From the NCBI GenBank assembly GCA_002505765.1, contig DAVZ01000004.1, forward strand, positions 1-37,932: 37,932 nucleotides of DNA. The letters are read 5' to 3'. Numbering within the stretch: position 1 is the stretch's first letter; each line of letters opens with the position of its first letter. The position numbers and the translations under genes were made by a program. Source of the DNA: Methanobacterium sp. UBA176 (lineage in GTDB: Archaea; Methanobacteriota; Methanobacteria; Methanobacteriales; Methanobacteriaceae). This document shows positions 35,198 to 37,932 of the stretch, piece by piece. Below the pieces are notes generated by a model. It made no database searches. It saw nothing but the letters and a program-made list of their open reading frames with translations, and was not told where the DNA came from.

Positions 35198-36292
35198 ATG
35201 AAGTCATCCCTCAAAATATTCACTGTATTCGGAATTCCAATTGAACTTCACATCTCATTTTTATTATTAATGATTATTATTTATGCTGCGGCATTTGCAG
35301 GCTTTATTTCATTTTATTTAGCGTTTTTAATTACTTTAATTTTTGTAACTGTTATTATCCACGAATTGAGTCATTCCTACGTTGCCAAAAGATATGGAGT
35401 AGGCATCGAGAGAATAATTCTCTTTCCAATCGGTGGAGTATCTGCCATGGAAGAAATTCCCAAAGATCCAGGTAAGGAGCTTAAAATAGCACTTGCAGGG
35501 CCTCTAACAAACATTGTAATAGCAGCAATATGTTTTTTACTGATTCTAGTCTTTGGTTACACAGAATTTCTGAAACTATCTTATATATTTATAATTGCTT
35601 TAGAAGAATACAATTGGGGATTGTTCCTAACCAATTTCTTAGGTGTGAATTTAATTTTAGGTATTTTTAACCTCCTTCCTGCATTTCCAATGGATGGAGG
35701 AAGAATTTTAAGGGCATATCTTGCAAGAAACAGAGATTATGTAATTGCAACTAAAACAGCCGCTAAAATAGGAAAACAGTTTGCAATTTTAATGGCTCTT
35801 ACTGGAGTAGTTTTGTTTAACTTAATTTTGATATTAATCGCCATATTTATTTATTTGGGGGCAGATCAGGAATATCAGGCGATTTTAGTATCATCAATGC
35901 TGGAAGGGCTGCGGGTTAAAGATATTATGACCAGAAAAGTTGAAACGGTGACCCCTGATAATACGGTTAACGAGACTCTCTACAAAATGTTCAAGAAAAG
36001 ACATATGGGTTATCCTGTAATAGAAAAAGATAAACTGGTAGGGATTATAACCTTTGATGATATCTCCAGAATACCTGAAGATAAACGGGATATCACTGTT
36101 AAGGAAATAATGAGTAAAGAACTCATTTTAGCCCATCCAGATGAAGGAGTAGCTACAGTTTTTGAAAAAATCAATAGAAAAGCTGTGGGAAGATTACCAG
36201 TGGTTGAAAACGACCAACTGGTGGGAATTGTTTCCAAAACTGATGTGGTTAGGACTCTGGAAATGCTGGAGAAGCAGAGGATTGGGTCTTAA
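35198..36292 (+). CDS. Site-2 protease family metalloprotease with two CBS domains
   Basis: The 364-residue polytopic protein has HELSH at residues 55-59, the second metal motif in NLLPAFPMDGGRILRA near 158-172, and six or so membrane helices over residues 10-215. The C-terminal third has two CBS domains (VKDIMTRKVETVTPDN; VKEIMSKELILAHPDE), which usually bind adenine nucleotides. Archaeal members of this class cleave membrane proteins under control of energy charge. The start has no ribosome site, so the transcript may be nearly leaderless. It is not linked to a substrate gene. Confidence 0.93.
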   Translation: MKSSLKIFTVFGIPIELHISFLLLMIIIYAAAFAGFISFYLAFLITLIFVTVIIHELSHSYVAKRYGVGIERIILFPIGGVSAMEEIPKDPGKELKIALAGPLTNIVIAAICFLLILVFGYTEFLKLSYIFIIALEEYNWGLFLTNFLGVNLILGIFNLLPAFPMDGGRILRAYLARNRDYVIATKTAAKIGKQFAILMALTGVVLFNLILILIAIFIYLGADQEYQAILVSSMLEGLRVKDIMTRKVETVTPDNTVNETLYKMFKKRHMGYPVIEKDKLVGIITFDDISRIPEDKRDITVKEIMSKELILAHPDEGVATVFEKINRKAVGRLPVVENDQLVGIVSKTDVVRTLEMLEKQRIGS

Positions 36293-37020
36293 AGTTAAAT
36301 TTCGCTTTTAGAGCATGATTTTTATAATTTTTGAGCTATTTTGATTGACATATTTTATTTTTTTTTCATTTATAGTGGATAACATAACTTTATTACACAA
36401 ATTATTTTTGGATAATTCAATAAATCACGTTTAATCCTGTTTAAAGCACGATATGTTAGTATAGAATTTGGAAAGTTTAAAACATTTGGTTATTCACTAT
36501 AATTAAGCAATTATCCACAATTATTAATCATTTAGTTATTTTTTTAGATAGTGAATAATGAACATATCTTTTGATTTTCCACACAGCCCTTCAAATGAAT
36601 TCACCAAACGTGGCTTTTTTGCTGAAATCTTAGGTTTAACTTGCAAATTATTTAAAGTAGTTAATCCATTCCTTCGTTAAATATTTAACGGTATAAACGA
36701 AAGGAACATCCCTAAAAGGAGCCTGCTATCGTCAGTAATGGATAGATATTTTATATTTGAAAAGAGTTATTTCCCTTTTAAAAGAAAATAAAAGCAAAAA
36801 TAGCTTTTTAAAAGGGTCTAAGAGGGGCAAAGTTTCGCTCATTGTTCCTCGTCGCAGTTTATTTTGATTTATTCCTAAACCGTAGGTATCACAAACGATA
36901 CCTTAAAAGAAACCTTGCGGCGAACTGTTCAGGTTTGTGCTGTTGTTGGGATAACCAGAAGTGACCTTTTTGTTTAAACCTGTTATTGGCTTCTCTTGTT
37001 TGATCCATTGTAACTAAAAA
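36293..37020. other. Long intergenic region with repeated words and a GC-richer block
   Basis: It holds four copies of the 8-base word GTG(G/A)ATAA (at 36375, 36490, 36511, 36551; two forward, two reverse), a 14-bp perfect palindrome GTTAAATATTTAAC (36676-36689) inside a larger imperfect stem, and a GC-richer block (about 36825-36960) with the inverted repeat AGGTATC-ACAAAC-GATACCT (36884-36903). On the minus strand a 39-codon ORF (36889-37008) is open without a ribosome site. No gene is accepted. Confidence 0.5.
36370..36560. repeat. Cluster of DnaA-box-like words
   Basis: GTGGATAA at 36375-36382 (forward), TTATTCAC at 36490-36497 (reverse), TTATCCAC at 36511-36518 (reverse, followed by A, a perfect bacterial DnaA-box consensus) and GTGAATAA at 36551-36558 (forward). 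The first and second are part of a 13-base inverted repeat (TATAGTGGATAAC and GTTATTCACTATA, one mismatch). Their meaning in an archaeon is unknown. Confidence 0.4.
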
Positions 37021-37773
37021 TTATTTTTCCAGGTATTTTTTAAAATTACTGAGCATTATAAGGAGGTTATATCCTTTTTCAGTGATCATGTAATCGCCAC
37101 GTTCATGCCGCTGTAGTATCAGGTCATTTTCAAGCAGTTTTTGTATATGGAACAGTAAATTTCCGCCGCGAAGGCCTGTAAGTTCTGAGAGGGCAGTAAA
37201 AGACATTGTTTCAGTGGCCATGGATTTTAAAATCTGAAGTCTCTGTTTATTTGATACAGGTTCAAGGACACTTTTAACCATAATATCTTCGGGAATGGAG
37301 GATATTTCAGTTTTATCTTCTTTATTAATGTCATATATTTGTAGTGAACTAATCAGATTTATCTGCTTATCAAAAAGCGAGCCAACCTCTGAAAAACAGG
37401 TATCACATTTATCAAAAGGGGCGCTTCTCCTGATCTCTTCTAATTCGGCTTTTTTATTGTTTATAGTTTCTTTTGAAACATTTTCTTGTTTTATAAGCTC
37501 AGCATTGTTCTCTAAAAACTCTGTGAATCTTTCTTTGCAAGTTTCCCTCATCCTGCAGGGATCCACCATACTTTTTTCCAATCCTTTTTCTATGTCATCA
37601 GCAACATATGCAGAGATTGAATTTAAGATATCCTTTTTCAGGTTGGCTAACATTAGATTAAGATATTCCTGGTTCGATCTTTCCATTAAACGTTTGATAT
37701 CTTGATGTATGGCCTCTAATTTTGCATTTGCATCATAAATCTCTGAGTTATTCATCTTATCAAGATTTTCCAT
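37021..37773 (-). CDS. Winged-helix regulator with a cysteine-containing N-terminal domain
   Basis: The 250-residue protein has a helical N-terminal domain of about 165 residues with four cysteines, in DPCRMRETCKE (C-x5-C) and FDKCDTCFS (C-x2-C). The C-terminal ArsR-like winged helix spans about residues 170-245 (SNKQRLQILKSMATETMSF; LRGGNLLFHIQKLLEND; MITEKGYNLLIML). The cysteines suggest metal or redox sensing. It is divergent from a gene that starts just outside the window. An inverted repeat directly upstream of its start (37776-37798) and three 8-base boxes further on make autoregulation and control of the neighbour likely. Confidence 0.8.
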   Translation of the reverse strand: MENLDKMNNSEIYDANAKLEAIHQDIKRLMERSNQEYLNLMLANLKKDILNSISAYVADDIEKGLEKSMVDPCRMRETCKERFTEFLENNAELIKQENVSKETINNKKAELEEIRRSAPFDKCDTCFSEVGSLFDKQINLISSLQIYDINKEDKTEISSIPEDIMVKSVLEPVSNKQRLQILKSMATETMSFTALSELTGLRGGNLLFHIQKLLENDLILQRHERGDYMITEKGYNLLIMLSNFKKYLEK

Positions 37774-37775
37774 AC

Positions 37776-37798
37776 ACTATCTTATAAATTTGGATAGT
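37776..37798. promoter_or_regulatory. Inverted repeat directly upstream of the regulator gene
   Basis: ACTATC (37776-37781) and GATAGT (37793-37798) are perfect inverted arms around 11 AT-rich bases and lie 3 to 25 bases before the start codon, in a position to block transcription or translation of the regulator gene. Confidence 0.45.
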
Positions 37799-37851
37799 AT
37801 TAAAGGTTTCTCTTTTAACTCTTTAAGTCATAATTGTGTATAAAACTGTAC

Positions 37852-37902
37852 TTAGTATATTTTAATGACGGTTTAGTATATATTTCTAATTAACTATACT
37901 AA
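37852..37902. promoter_or_regulatory. Three 8-base operator boxes and promoter of the divergent gene
   Basis: TTAGTATA occurs at 37852-37859 and 37873-37880, and its exact inverse TATACTAA at 37895-37902; start-to-start spacings are 21 and 22 bases, two DNA turns. The middle box overlaps a TATA-like TAGTATATATTT (37875-37886). The divergent gene's ribosome site, AAGGAGATG, is at 37921-37929, so its start lies just beyond the window. Confidence 0.5.
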
Positions 37903-37932
37903 TGATGTAATAAAAACCTCAAGGAGATGAAA

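Noticed and set aside
36370..36560. Replication origin
   Set aside because: The words resemble bacterial DnaA boxes, but archaeal origins use Orc1/Cdc6 ORB sites, and no orc1/cdc6 gene or ORB-like motif is seen here.
36889..37008. 39-codon reverse ORF downstream of the regulator
   Set aside because: Protein-like at first sight but without ribosome site or recognised family; kept only as part of the GC-richer block observation.

Overview
The window looks like chromosomal DNA from a mesophilic methanogenic archaeon of the order Methanobacteriales, most likely Methanobacterium. The DNA is AT-rich. Ribosome binding sites are of the GGAGG/GGTGAT type and TATA boxes are archaeal. Genes include a thermosome, an archaeal GHMP-type shikimate kinase, Hel308, ribosomal protein S17e, UPF0305, DUF2098 and secreted transglutaminase-fold proteins suited to a pseudomurein wall. 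Gene order around asd-dapB-dapA-lysC-rps17e-chorismate mutase-aroK, sppA-glutaredoxin-cbiD and moaC-hel308-UPF0305 matches what I remember of Methanothermobacter; I could not check this by alignment.

Layout. 1-3.3 kb: a repeat module at the very start, an intramembrane protease, an NTF2-like protein, a frameshifted two-helix membrane gene, and a HhH glycosylase overlapping a double [4Fe-4S] protein. 3.4-7 kb: hemB, a CitG-like gene and pheS, all forward. 7.1-12.7 kb, reverse: thermosome, a secreted transglutaminase, a DUF4013 membrane protein, a coiled-coil protein and a PAP2 phosphatase. 12.7-19.4 kb, reverse: a compact biosynthetic run transcribed aroK - chorismate mutase - rps17e - lysC - dapA - dapB - PLD/OB nuclease-like gene - asd, linking aromatic and aspartate-family amino acid synthesis with a ribosomal protein. 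19.5-27.6 kb, mostly forward: sppA, glutaredoxin-like, cbiD, a GT4 glycosyltransferase, moaC, (reverse) a glycine-rich membrane protein, leaderless hel308, and two tandem UPF0305 paralogues.

From 27.6 to 32.3 kb the window changes to accessory or decaying DNA. It holds a dead IS630-type element with both ends still visible. Nested inside it is a cassette of about 200 bp made of short hairpins with 3-nt loops. Next come a secreted peptidoglycan-binding/transglutaminase-like protein, a secreted NTF2-like protein of bacterial appearance behind a palindromic operator, a second copy of the window-start repeat in which one module is inverted, and gene remnants. 32.2-36.3 kb has a truncated repeat protein, an EFR1-type flavodoxin/ferredoxin, a coiled-coil protein, DUF2098, a PRC-barrel protein and a site-2 protease with CBS domains. 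The window ends with a 728-base intergenic region with DnaA-box-like words and a cysteine-containing winged-helix regulator, divergent from a gene that starts just outside.

Most interesting observations: (1) two secreted wall-type proteins, and perhaps a third gene, appear to start at AUU or AUA codons placed exactly behind good ribosome binding sites; (2) a modular hairpin-array element inserted in the dead IS; (3) a repeated two-module sequence with one module inverted; (4) operator-like repeats upstream of two genes. No tRNA, rRNA or CRISPR array was seen.
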